From an uncultured Clostridia bacterium (GTDB taxonomy: Bacteria; Bacillota; Clostridia; TANB77; CAG-508), in contig CANQGW010000008.1 of NCBI GenBank assembly GCA_947623555.1, positions 1-49,832 on the forward strand: a stretch of 49,832 nucleotides of DNA. Reading direction: 5' to 3'. Under the pieces are notes generated by a model. The model ran no database searches and was not told the DNA's origin. It saw only the letters and a list, made by a program, of their open reading frames with translations. Positions 1 through 8,321 of the stretch are shown piece by piece. A program made the position numbers and the translations under genes. Numbering within the stretch: position 1 is the stretch's first letter; the number at the start of each line of letters is the position of its first letter.

Positions 1-23
1 AAAGGTTATTTAAAATATAAAAA

Positions 24-66
24 ATATGTTTATAAAATTTATATTAAATAAACCTTATAAACATAT
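24..66. repeat. Inverted repeat in the ppa leader
   Basis: A perfect 12-bp inverted repeat (24-35, ATATGTTTATAA, against 55-66) with a 19-nt loop lies 20 nt before the pyrophosphatase start. It could be a leader hairpin or an operator. The upstream end of the transcript is outside the window, so its role cannot be assigned. Confidence 0.5.
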
Positions 67-86
67 TATACGAGGAGAAATAAAAA

Positions 87-623
87 ATGAATATTTGGCA
101 TGATATTTCTAAAGAAAGAATAAAAAAAGATGATTTTGTTGCAGTAATTGAAATTAGTAAAAATGGTCGTAATAAATATGAATTAGATAAAGAAACTGGC
201 ATGCTTAAATTAGATAGGGTTTTGTATACTTCTACTCATTACCCAGCAAATTATGGCTTTATTCCAAGAACTTATGCAGATGATAATGACCCACTAGATG
301 TTTTAGTATTATGCCAAGAAGAAATATCATCTTTAACATTAGTGGAATGTTACCCAATAGGTGTTTTAACAATGACAGACAATAAAGAATATGACGAAAA
401 AATTATTGCAATTTGCAAACAAGATCCATTTTTAAATTGTTATAAAGACATTAGCGAAGTTCCAGCACAAATTTCTTCTGAAATCATGCACTTTTTTGAG
501 GTATATAAACAGCTAGAAGGAAAAACTACATCAGTTGATAAAATGCTTGGAAGAAAAGAGGCAGAAGAAATTATAGAAAAGGCTATGAAACAATATGATG
601 AACAATATACTTTGAAAAAATAG
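87..623 (+). CDS. ppa: Soluble inorganic pyrophosphatase (family I)
   Basis: Hydrolyses pyrophosphate to two phosphates in the cytoplasm, pulling biosynthetic reactions forward. At 178 aa it has the usual bacterial family I length. The metal-binding signature DNDPLDVLVL lies near residue 66, preceded by the substrate-pocket stretch YPANYGFIPRTYADD, and KEYDEKIIAI follows near residue 100. The ATG is preceded by GAGGAG at a good distance. It is the first gene of a tight same-strand series with the TPR gene and uppP. Identification is secure; the hexameric state is family knowledge. Confidence 0.95.
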   Translation: MNIWHDISKERIKKDDFVAVIEISKNGRNKYELDKETGMLKLDRVLYTSTHYPANYGFIPRTYADDNDPLDVLVLCQEEISSLTLVECYPIGVLTMTDNKEYDEKIIAICKQDPFLNCYKDISEVPAQISSEIMHFFEVYKQLEGKTTSVDKMLGRKEAEEIIEKAMKQYDEQYTLKK

Positions 624-643
624 TAATATAAAAGAGGAAGAAT

Positions 644-1849
644 ATGTTTGAAAAAATAATTTTTAACGTAATAGCAATTGCACTATTTACAATTACATTT
701 CTAAAATTAATTAAAAAAAATGATACAGCTTATATTTATCTATTATTAATAGAATTCATCGGTATCGCAATTAATTTTACAGAATTGCTAGTTGCTACTT
801 CTTTTCATGCTAGTATAAAAATATTAATGTATTTGCTATCTATTGCTATACCACTATTATTATTTATAATAGAAAAAACATTAAAAATAGATTTGTCAGA
901 ATTATTTAGAATAGTGGCTGTGTATATACTAAATAAATTAGGTAAAACAGATACTGCAAAAACTATTTTAAATAAATTTTTAGCTAAAAATCCAAATTCA
1001 TATATATCACATAAATTATTAGCACAAATTTATATGAAAGAAGAAAACTATGAGGCTGCAATTAGCGAATATATAAAAGTAACAGACTTAAAGTCACAAG
1101 ATATGGATAGCTATTATCAGTTATCTATAGCTTTTAATAAAAATAACCAAAACGAAAAAGCAATTATAATATTACAAGATATTTTAAAGCAAATGCCAGA
1201 AAATGAAAAAGCCACATATTTATTAGGTGATATCTATTTTGAACAGCAAATGTATAAAGAAGCGGTTTCGGTTTATATGGCGGCGCTACGTTATCATCCT
1301 AGCAGTTTTGAATTATATTACAATGTTGGAATGGCATATACTATGATTAACGACTTTCAAAGGGCAAAAGAATTTTATGAAAAGGCAGCAGAAATTAATA
1401 CTTTAAGTTATAATGCCAAATTGAATTTAGGTCAAATTGCTTTAATATATGGCGATTTAGATGAGGCGGAAAACTATTTTAGGCAATCTTTAAAGCAGGA
1501 AGATCTAGAAGCTGGCTCATACTATTACCTTTCACAAATTGCAATTTTAAAAGGTGATGAGGATAGAGCAAGAAATTATATGAATGTAGCAGTGCAGTTA
1601 GACCCAAGGGCATATATGCAAATGAAAAAGGACCCTATTTTTGAACCTATAAAAAAAGAGGTTATGCCTCCAAGCGAACAGCTAGAAACTAAAGAAATAA
1701 AAAAAGTGTTAACAAAAAAAGAGAAAAAGGTAAATAGTCATTTAAGTAAAACATGCATATTAATAGAAAACTTAAACAGTGACGACATACAAAAATTTAA
1801 TAAGAAAAAAGAAAATCAAATAGAAAATGAAGGAAAACAAAAAGAATAA
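644..1849 (+). CDS. Membrane-anchored tetratricopeptide repeat protein
   Basis: Unnamed 401-aa protein. Residues 1-85 hold two to three hydrophobic helices. From about residue 95 to 335 there are successive TPR-like units, for example near YEAAISEYIKVTDL, YKEAVSVYMAALRYHP and FQRAKEFYEKAAEIN. The C-terminal 60 residues are Lys/Glu-rich and probably disordered. The fold suggests a membrane-tethered scaffold for protein-protein contacts on the cytoplasmic side. It sits 20 nt after ppa and 11 nt before uppP, so an envelope-related role is plausible but only inferred from neighbours. Confidence 0.8.
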   Translation: MFEKIIFNVIAIALFTITFLKLIKKNDTAYIYLLLIEFIGIAINFTELLVATSFHASIKILMYLLSIAIPLLLFIIEKTLKIDLSELFRIVAVYILNKLGKTDTAKTILNKFLAKNPNSYISHKLLAQIYMKEENYEAAISEYIKVTDLKSQDMDSYYQLSIAFNKNNQNEKAIIILQDILKQMPENEKATYLLGDIYFEQQMYKEAVSVYMAALRYHPSSFELYYNVGMAYTMINDFQRAKEFYEKAAEINTLSYNAKLNLGQIALIYGDLDEAENYFRQSLKQEDLEAGSYYYLSQIAILKGDEDRARNYMNVAVQLDPRAYMQMKKDPIFEPIKKEVMPPSEQLETKEIKKVLTKKEKKVNSHLSKTCILIENLNSDDIQKFNKKKENQIENEGKQKE

Positions 1850-1860
1850 GGGAGGAAAAA

Positions 1861-2664
1861 ATGGAAGTTTATCAATCATTAATTTTAGGAATAGTGCAAG
1901 GTTTAACAGAACTATTACCAATATCTAGTTCTGCACACTTAAACATAATACCATGGCTTTTTGGCTGGACAAATAACCCACTTTTTAACTTGGCTTTTGA
2001 AGGGTTTGATGTAGCCCTTCACTTTGGAACACTATTAGCGATAGGAATATATTTTTTCAAAGACTGGTTACAATTAATTAAAGGTGGATATGAACAAGTT
2101 ATAAAAAAGAAAAAATCTACAGAAGGTAGAATGTTTTGGTACATTGTACTTGCAACAATACCAGGTGGAATTATCGGATTTATTTTAGATAAATATTTAG
2201 AAGGCGCACTAACAAAACCTTTAATTATTGCAATAGCTTTAATAGTAATGGGAATTATACTTTATGTAGTAGATAAAAAATCAAAATCTGTAACAGATTA
2301 TGAGAATATGACACTAAAACAAACCTTTTTAATTGGCTTATCACAAGCATTAGCTTTTATTCCTGGAGTTTCACGCTCTGGTGTTACAATGACTACAGCA
2401 AGGCTTATGGGCGTAAAAAGGGAATCAGCAGCTCGTTATTCATTTATGCTATCAGCACCAATTGTATTAGCAGCTACTGTTTTTAAAGCAAAGGACTTTG
2501 TATTTAATGTTCCATTTTTTGTAGGAGTACTAGCAAGCTTTATTGTAGGAATTTTTGTAATTAAATTTTTATTAAATTATTTAAAAAAAGGAAGCTTCAA
2601 ATGGTTTGCAGTGTACCGTGTAATATTAGGTTTAATAATAATTGCGGTTTTGTTTATTAAATAG
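1861..2664 (+). CDS. uppP: Undecaprenyl-diphosphatase UppP (BacA family)
   Basis: Integral membrane enzyme that dephosphorylates undecaprenyl pyrophosphate to recycle the lipid carrier for peptidoglycan; extra copies confer bacitracin tolerance. The 267-aa protein has the two family motifs: GLTELLPISSSAHL near residue 14 (Glu and Ser-rich catalytic loop) and PGVSRSG near residue 169. Around eight hydrophobic segments are visible. The start is preceded by GGGAGG. A strong terminator follows directly, so it closes the ppa-TPR-uppP unit. Assignment is secure. Confidence 0.96.
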   Translation: MEVYQSLILGIVQGLTELLPISSSAHLNIIPWLFGWTNNPLFNLAFEGFDVALHFGTLLAIGIYFFKDWLQLIKGGYEQVIKKKKSTEGRMFWYIVLATIPGGIIGFILDKYLEGALTKPLIIAIALIVMGIILYVVDKKSKSVTDYENMTLKQTFLIGLSQALAFIPGVSRSGVTMTTARLMGVKRESAARYSFMLSAPIVLAATVFKAKDFVFNVPFFVGVLASFIVGIFVIKFLLNYLKKGSFKWFAVYRVILGLIIIAVLFIK

Positions 2665-2670
2665 AGTGTA

Positions 2671-2709
2671 AAAAAAGGTTAAAATACATATATGTTTTAA
2701 CCTTTTTTG
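2671..2709 (+). terminator. Rho-independent terminator after uppP
   Basis: Stem AAAAAAGGTTAAAA / TTTTAACCTTTTTT with a short AT-rich loop and a U-run, immediately after the uppP stop. It separates this unit from the pilus operon. Confidence 0.9.
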
Positions 2710-2751
2710 CATTTACGGGGAATAATGTTTTTTTATAGTTCAAAATGAAAT

Positions 2752-2779
2752 ATTACAAAAATATTACAGAAATTTTACA
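2752..2779 (-). promoter_or_regulatory. Three tandem TGTAAH-N5 boxes (WalR/OmpR-type)
   Basis: Read on the minus strand this is TGTAAA-N5-TGTAAT-N5-TGTAAT, three direct repeats with an 11-bp period. That is the WalR (YycF) consensus TGTWAH-N5-TGTWAH extended by one unit. It ends 26 bp upstream of the -35 of the pilus operon promoter. The same triplet recurs upstream of ftsA at 43630. Binding by a WalR-like regulator is inferred. Confidence 0.55.
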
Positions 2780-2805
2780 ATTATATTAAATATACTAAAT
2801 ATATA

Positions 2806-2833
2806 TTGACTTTTAAATGAAAAAAGATAAAAT
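2806..2833 (+). promoter_or_regulatory. Sigma-A promoter of the type IV pilus operon
   Basis: TTGACT at 2806-2811, a 16-bp spacer and TAAAAT at 2828-2833. It implies a leader of about 115 nt before the pilM-pilN start. I looked for a c-di-GMP riboswitch in this leader and saw none. Confidence 0.6.
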
Positions 2834-2953
2834 ATTTAAAGAATGGTATAAAAACATCAAAAATTGTAAAATTACACAAAAAATTCAAGTATGTTTTGTC
2901 GATTTTTGTTAAATATAATACTAGATTTTTTATTTTAAACGAAGGAGAAAGCG

Positions 2954-4579
2954 ATGTCTAGTTGTTTAGGTATATATATAGAACCAAATATAATTAAATA
3001 TGCAAAGATATCAAAAGAACATGAAGTTTTGATAGTAGAATCGTTTGGAATAAAATTCTATGATCAAATAGGTGAAGCAATTAATCAAATTATATCTGAC
3101 ACATATAGTTTTAAAGTGCCAATTAGTATTAACTTGTCAGAAGAAGCATATCAATATTTTAATATGTTTAGCTTATTAAACAAAAATGACTTAAGGAAAG
3201 CAATTGCAACAGAATATGAATCTTTTTGCACTGAAAAAGGTTTAAACAAAAATGCTATAGAAACAAGGTATGCTTTAGTTAATAATTTAGATGATAAAGA
3301 AAAAATTAAAGTAATACACGTTTCTAGCAATAAATCTACAATTAATACACAGTCGCAACAATTTTCAGAATATAATTTATCTACAATATCTCCAATGGGA
3401 ATTAGTATTTCTAATATTGCAAATTTAAAACCAAAAGAAAATATACTAATTATTAATTTGGAAGAACAAACCACACTAACTACAATTGTAGATCAAAAAG
3501 TATATTCAATAAATAAAATAGAAGATGGCGCAAGTGCAGTTCTAGAGTCTATTAGAACAAAAGAAAATTCTTATTCAAAAGCTTATGAAATTTGCAAAAA
3601 TAGTACAATATATACAATGGAAGGCAAAGAACTTCAAGATGAAGAAAATGAGTATTTAGATGACATTATGCCTGTACTATATAAAATAGCAAGCAATGTG
3701 CAAGAAACATTAGCTAATAGCACAGTTAAAATAGATAGAATTTATTTAACAGGCACGTTGTCTGCAATAAATAATATTGACTTATATTTTCAAGAATTCT
3801 TTAAAACCGAAAAATGTGAATTATTAAAACCTTTCTTTATTAAAGATAGTGTTAAAATTAATATGAAAGACTATATAGAAGTAAATTCAGCAATAGCACT
3901 TGCACTTCAAGGATTAGGCTATGGTCTTAAAGATATGAACTTTAAAAGCAGAACTTGGAGAGATGACTTAAATACTATTTTTGAAAAGTTTGATACTGGT
4001 AAAGGCAAAAATGGTAAATCAATAGATCTTTCTAAATTATTTAAGTTTGATTTAAAAGGCAAGCTTGATAATATTGAACGCTGGATGTTAAGGTCAGCAG
4101 GTGGAATTTTACTTTTAACCCTTATATATTGTGCATTTTCAATTTATTTAAATTATTCAATTACTGTTAAAAATGATCAAGTAAATGATGTTAAACAATA
4201 TACAATGGCACAAATAGATGCAGTAACAAAAGATATTAGCCAAACTAGTATAAAAACAAATGAATATATACAATTATCAGATAATTTAAAAGCAATTAAA
4301 GCGCAAGTTGAAGAAAATACAAAAAGTAGAAAAGCAATTCCAACATTATTAACTCAAATTGGTTCTTCAATTCCACAAGGAGTACAACTTACATCTATAG
4401 AAAATACAACAGCAAGACATGTTGTTATTACTGCACAGTCAGAACAATATGAACAGCTAGGTTACTTTAAAGCAATTTTAAAAACACAAGGCATATTATC
4501 ATCAGATACTGTTGTTTCATCTGAAGGAGTAAAAGAAGGCGGTTTAGTTAAAATTATTATAGAAGGAGATTTGCCATGA
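2954..4579 (+). CDS. Type IV pilus assembly protein, PilM-PilN fusion
   Basis: The 541-aa protein joins two parts normally encoded separately. Residues 1 to about 325 resemble the actin-like cytoplasmic PilM, starting CLGIYIEPNIIKYAKI. After a linker, a single membrane helix lies at about 380-400 (GGILLLTLIYCAFSIYL). A coiled-coil and PilN-like extracytoplasmic domain with SIPQGVQLTSIENT near residue 474 follows. PilM/PilN connect the cytoplasmic motors to the pilus platform. The next gene overlaps by 4 nt (ATGA), indicating coupled translation. The fusion is read directly; its alignment role is family knowledge. Confidence 0.85.
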   Translation: MSSCLGIYIEPNIIKYAKISKEHEVLIVESFGIKFYDQIGEAINQIISDTYSFKVPISINLSEEAYQYFNMFSLLNKNDLRKAIATEYESFCTEKGLNKNAIETRYALVNNLDDKEKIKVIHVSSNKSTINTQSQQFSEYNLSTISPMGISISNIANLKPKENILIINLEEQTTLTTIVDQKVYSINKIEDGASAVLESIRTKENSYSKAYEICKNSTIYTMEGKELQDEENEYLDDIMPVLYKIASNVQETLANSTVKIDRIYLTGTLSAINNIDLYFQEFFKTEKCELLKPFFIKDSVKINMKDYIEVNSAIALALQGLGYGLKDMNFKSRTWRDDLNTIFEKFDTGKGKNGKSIDLSKLFKFDLKGKLDNIERWMLRSAGGILLLTLIYCAFSIYLNYSITVKNDQVNDVKQYTMAQIDAVTKDISQTSIKTNEYIQLSDNLKAIKAQVEENTKSRKAIPTLLTQIGSSIPQGVQLTSIENTTARHVVITAQSEQYEQLGYFKAILKTQGILSSDTVVSSEGVKEGGLVKIIIEGDLP

Positions 4580-5380
4580 GAAAAATTTTAATTGGTATTT
4601 TAATTGTATTGTTAATTATCATGGCGTATTTTGCAATATTTAGAGGAATATCCATAGGTGATTTTAAAATTTTAAGTGTAAGGCAAATATCTAACGAAAA
4701 TGAAAAACTTACAGGGTCAATAGATGAAACAAAGCTATTAATAGATAGTAGCTATCCTGCAAAAACAGTTGAATTAGATAGGAGCGTATCTGAACTGTTA
4801 ACAGCTAGAGAAGAATACCTTGATTTAGCTAATGTTAGTACAGATGCAGAACTAAAAAAAGCAAGTCAACAAGAAGAATATACAATAGAATTTTTAATTA
4901 CAAGGTTGGGTAGACATGCAACTAGCAAGGGAGTTAATCCAAAGCTAGAAATTTCATCAGGAACAACTGGTGAAGATGATGTTAAAAATATTACATTTAC
5001 TGTTTCAGGTAATTATCCAAATATAATTAAATTTGTAGAAGCAATAGAAGATGATTCAGATTTAGCTTTTAGAATTCAGAACTTTAAAATGTATCCAGGC
5101 GGGGAAAATTTAACAGCAACATTTTTAGTAGCAAATGTTAAAATAAAACAAGAAAAAGTAAGTGGTTCACTTCCACAAACATCAGAGTCAGAGCAAGTAC
5201 CACAAGAAAATACGGATGCAGAGCAAAACCAAGAAACACAAGATGTAGAGCAAAATCAAGATACACAAGAAGCTAACCAAACAGAAGATAATAACAGAGC
5301 AAATGAAACTACTGAAGGTAGAACACAAAATGTGCAAGAAACTCGGTGAATCTGCTCAAGCTGAAGAAACTGCACAATAA
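4576..5380 (+). CDS. PilO-like pilus assembly protein, completed by a +1 shift at CGG
   Basis: One N-terminal membrane helix (about residues 3-23), a short coiled coil and a small alpha/beta domain match PilO in size and position after PilN. The C-terminal 60 residues are Gln/Glu/Thr-rich. The conventional frame ends at 5349, where ACT-CGG-TGA occurs. Skipping the C at 5344 (ACT-C-GGT) continues for 11 more codons of the same character (GESAQAEETAQ) to TAA at 5378-5380, giving 267 aa. The tail is low complexity, so this site is weaker evidence than those in conserved domains. Its context is identical to theirs. Confidence 0.8.
5344..5346 (+). other. +1 recoding site, ACT-C-GGT
   Basis: An in-frame CGG is followed at once by TGA. 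Skipping 5344 reads GGT (Gly) and bypasses the stop in the PilO-like gene. Confidence 0.7.
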
Positions 5381-5421
5381 TATTTAAAAACAATATAAAT
5401 TATAACGTAAAGGAGAAAATA

Positions 5422-5841
5422 ATGTTTAAGTCAGTTTTAAAAGAAGTATGTATAATGTTACTACTATGTGCTGCTATTGTTTTAATATTAGGCGTTATAT
5501 TTTATGACTACATTCCAGCTAACAAAACAGTGCCTAATAAAATAGGAGCATATTCTACTCCTGAAAACATACAACAAGAAATAGAAACACAAATAGTAGA
5601 AACAGAAAAAGAAACAGTAACATATACAATAACAGGTTCAGATCTTAATTTATATAAACAAACTAACAGTTTTGTCCCGGGTAAGGCAGACCCATTTGCC
5701 GCAAGTACAAGTACAAATGATATTGTAGAAGGTGGAGGAGATGGTAGCCAAACTTCAGGTGGAGGAGCATCTGGAGGCACTACGCAAGAAGCAGATCCAA
5801 ATTCAACAGGAACTTTCTTTGATGACATGGGTCTAAAATAA
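5422..5841 (+). CDS. Small bitopic protein in the PilP position
   Basis: 139 aa with one membrane helix at about residues 9-30, a short Glu/Thr-rich region, and FVPGKADPFA near residue 85, which recalls the RDPF-type motif of PilP-family proteins. A Gly/Ser-rich flexible stretch and a conserved-looking end follow. It sits after PilM-N-O in the order expected for PilP. PilP is an outer-membrane-linked lipoprotein in diderms; this one lacks a lipobox, so the analogy is positional and tentative. The start has AAAGGAG upstream. Confidence 0.6.
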   Translation: MFKSVLKEVCIMLLLCAAIVLILGVIFYDYIPANKTVPNKIGAYSTPENIQQEIETQIVETEKETVTYTITGSDLNLYKQTNSFVPGKADPFAASTSTNDIVEGGGDGSQTSGGGASGGTTQEADPNSTGTFFDDMGLK

Positions 5842-5907
5842 TTTAGGTTATATTTATTTAAATAAATATAAAAATATAACAAAATCTAAAGAGAAAGGAG
5901 TAATGTC

Positions 5908-6333
5908 ATGAAAAAAACAAATGATCAAAACGGTATTACACTTATTGCATTAGTAGTTACAATAGTTGTTCTATTAATTTTAGCAGGTGTTACAATTACC
6001 TATGTATTATCTGACGGAGGTATTTTTGATGCAGCAACTGATGCTGGTACAAAAACAGCATGGAGCACAATTAAAGAATATGCTGACCAAATGCAGCATG
6101 AAGCTATGATGGCTTATTATACATCTAGCCCAAATGCTGATAAAACTTTCAGTGATGTTGCCGCTTACTTCCCAGACAATTATACAGTAGCAGAAGGTGC
6201 TGCAGTTACAAGTACAAATGGAAAACTTAATACATCTACAGCAATTAAAATTACAGCAAGTGGTACAGAATTTTCACTTATATTTAAAGATGGTGTTGCT
6301 ACAGTAACTCCAAATCCTTATGAGGCAGAATAG
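5908..6333 (+). CDS. Type IV pilin-like protein, candidate major pilin
   Basis: 141 aa with a class III leader: short charged N-terminus, then cleavage expected before GITLIALVV or after its Gly, and a long hydrophobic helix. A compact Thr/Ala-rich head of about 100 residues follows. Mature position 5, usually Glu, is Ala here (ITLIA). Well-expressed features are AGAAAGGAG before the start and an attenuator-like hairpin after the stop. The adjacent prepilin peptidase and motors support a role as pilus subunit. Whether it is the major subunit is inferred. Confidence 0.8.
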   Translation: MKKTNDQNGITLIALVVTIVVLLILAGVTITYVLSDGGIFDAATDAGTKTAWSTIKEYADQMQHEAMMAYYTSSPNADKTFSDVAAYFPDNYTVAEGAAVTSTNGKLNTSTAIKITASGTEFSLIFKDGVATVTPNPYEAE

Positions 6334-6371
6334 GTTTTTGACTGATAAAACTTAAAATTTAATAATTGTTT

Positions 6372-6412
6372 AAAGGTTATGGCATATGCATATGTGTATA
6401 TGCCTAAACTTT
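6372..6412 (+). terminator. Attenuator-like hairpin between pilin and prepilin peptidase
   Basis: GGCATAT (6381-6387) pairs with ATATGCC (6398-6404), extended imperfectly by AAAGG/CTTTT, and is followed by a short U-rich stretch. A partial terminator or RNA-stabilising structure would favour pilin mRNA over downstream genes. Confidence 0.4.
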
Positions 6413-6485
6413 TATAAAATCATTAATAAAAGTAAAGAAAAATTAAAATAAAAGAAAAACAAAAAATATAAAGGGACTAATACAA

Positions 6486-7298
6486 ATGAATATTTTCTTA
6501 TATATAATAATTTTTATGATAGGAACCTTATTTGGAAGCTTTTTTACATTGGCAGTTTATAGGTTGCCACTTGGAAAAGATATTACACATGAGCGTTCTT
6601 ATTGCCCTAATTGTAATCACAAACTTAACTTTTTTGACTTAATTCCAATTTTAAGCTATGTGTTTTTAGGCGGAAAATGTAGATATTGTAAACAAAAAAT
6701 TAGACCAAGGTACTTACTACTTGAGGTATTATCTGGAATAGTTTTTGTATTATTTGCAATGTCAATAAATTTAAATTTATATACATCTACATTGAGTGCA
6801 GTTATATATTATATATTTGGGTTACTTTATATAACTTCTTTATTTATTATTAGTGGTATTGATAAAGAAAACCATAAAATACAAACCTCTGTATTACTAT
6901 TTGGGTTTGTTATTGAAACTATGTATATAATTTATCTATATGTAATAGAAAAAGACCCTGTTATTTATAGATATGTTATATATTTATGTATAGTATTTTT
7001 ATTTGAACTATTAAATTTATTTTATTTAAGAAAAAAATTAAAAGAAGACTATATTATTCAAATTTTATTACTATGTATGTTACTTTTAACCTTTACATAT
7101 GAGGCAGTTACAATTTTAAGTATTACTTTTACATTACTTATTGTTGCAATTTACTTACTTATTGAAAAAATAAATATGAAAATGCATAAAAAGCAAGATG
7201 ACAAAAATCAAATAATTAATAGCATACCATTTGGGTTTTACCTATGTATAACAAATATTATAACTTTAATTGTTACTAATTTTTATATTTTTAAGTAA
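6486..7298 (+). CDS. Prepilin peptidase PilD-like (A24 family)
   Basis: A membrane enzyme that removes class III leaders from pilins. N-terminal region: GTLFGSFFTLAVYRLPLG, then two CxxC pairs (CPNC near residue 40, CRYC near 66), the zinc site of the methylase domain. The first catalytic Asp is in SGIDKENHKI near residue 127. The second site, normally GxGD, is reduced to LKED near residue 182; the Asp remains but the glycines are lost. PFGFYL near the end matches the family PFGP region. At 270 aa it is full length. Confidence 0.85.
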   Translation: MNIFLYIIIFMIGTLFGSFFTLAVYRLPLGKDITHERSYCPNCNHKLNFFDLIPILSYVFLGGKCRYCKQKIRPRYLLLEVLSGIVFVLFAMSINLNLYTSTLSAVIYYIFGLLYITSLFIISGIDKENHKIQTSVLLFGFVIETMYIIYLYVIEKDPVIYRYVIYLCIVFLFELLNLFYLRKKLKEDYIIQILLLCMLLLTFTYEAVTILSITFTLLIVAIYLLIEKINMKMHKKQDDKNQIINSIPFGFYLCITNIITLIVTNFYIFK

Positions 7299-7301
7299 TT
7301 T

Positions 7302-7733
7302 ATGAAAGGAATAAAAATGAAAATAGCAGGCAAAAGTTTAAAATCAAATAAAGGGTTTACTCTACAAGATGCAGCAATTGCTATAGGAATTATATTGCTA
7401 TTTACAGGAGTAGTAGTGGGTGGATTTATAAAAATAGCTAATGTACAAGCAGAAACAAAGCTAGATGCTGTTGCTACACTTTTTGCAGTACAAGCTATGG
7501 AGCGTATAGACAAAGTTTCATACGAAGAAGTTGAAAAAGACAATTTAGAAGAATTAGCATCACAAATGAAAAATGATTTTTCAATTCCAAGTAGCTTTGA
7601 TATTAAGCTTGACATTATTCCAGATGAATTAACAGATCAGTTAGTAAAAACAGTACAATTAGATTTAAGTTATACTTTTCAAAATGAAACAAGGAATATT
7701 GTGATTAGAAGACTAAAAGTAAAAGAGTTGTAA
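7302..7733 (+). CDS. Minor pilin (pseudopilin) with acidic residue 5
   Basis: 143 aa. A basic leader ends at KGFTLQDAAIAIG, with F at mature position 1 and Asp at position 5, so the assembly charge is retained. One long hydrophobic helix leads into a small soluble domain. The ATG at 7302 and one at 7317 are both possible; AAAGGA precedes the second, so the mature start may be MKIAGKSL. It lies 4 nt after the prepilin peptidase gene. Probable role: minor pilin priming the fibre. Confidence 0.75.
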   Translation: MKGIKMKIAGKSLKSNKGFTLQDAAIAIGIILLFTGVVVGGFIKIANVQAETKLDAVATLFAVQAMERIDKVSYEEVEKDNLEELASQMKNDFSIPSSFDIKLDIIPDELTDQLVKTVQLDLSYTFQNETRNIVIRRLKVKEL

Positions 7734-7743
7734 GGAGAGCAAT

Positions 7744-8232
7744 ATGAAAGAACAAAAAGGTATTACTTTAACATCATTAGTTATTTATATAATAGTAGTT
7801 ACTATTATTGTTTCTACTTTAGCAGTTATGAGTTCTCATTTCTTTTTAAATGCGAATGATTTAAAATATCAAGATAAATATGCAGTAGAATTTAATAAAT
7901 TTAATATGTTTTTTATTAATGATGTAAAAAATAATAACAAAGCACAAGTAGAAGATCAAAAAATTGTATTTGACGATGGAACTACTTATACGCTAGAAGG
8001 TGATAGTATTTATCGTGATGATCTAGTCATAGCAACTAAAATACAATTTTTAGAATTTACTTCTAGCACATATAAAGTGCCAGATACCAATACAACTAAA
8101 AATTTAATTAATGTTCACTTAACAATTGGTGATAATAGGACGGCTTCTAGTAATTCTTTTCAAAATGACGTAAATCAAAATATAAAAGATAGATTTGATA
8201 AAACAATAGAATATGTTTTAAAATATTGGTAA
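7744..8232 (+). CDS. Minor pilin-like protein (PilW-like)
   Basis: 162 aa with class III N-terminus KGITLTSLVIYIIV and one hydrophobic helix, then a soluble domain rich in beta-strand residues. Position 5 of the mature protein is Ser rather than Glu. It starts 11 nt after the preceding minor pilin with AAGGAG in front. It is probably a second minor pilin; its exact class is unknown. Confidence 0.7.
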   Translation: MKEQKGITLTSLVIYIIVVTIIVSTLAVMSSHFFLNANDLKYQDKYAVEFNKFNMFFINDVKNNNKAQVEDQKIVFDDGTTYTLEGDSIYRDDLVIATKIQFLEFTSSTYKVPDTNTTKNLINVHLTIGDNRTASSNSFQNDVNQNIKDRFDKTIEYVLKYW

Positions 8233-8257
8233 ATTTATGTAAATTCATTTTAATATA

Positions 8258-8284
8258 TTGATTTGACGAATTTTGTAGTATAAT
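8258..8284 (+). promoter_or_regulatory. Possible internal promoter before pilB
   Basis: TTGATT (8258) and TATAAT (8279-8284) with a short 15-bp spacer. This would give the motor genes pilB-pilT-pilC a start independent of the pilins. Confidence 0.35.
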
Positions 8285-8321
8285 AATATTAATACTAAAG
8301 AAACAGAAAGGAGAAATACAA

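Noticed and set aside
2834..2953. c-di-GMP riboswitch in the pilus operon leader
   Set aside because: The leader is AT-only in character and lacks the conserved GC-rich core of either c-di-GMP class.
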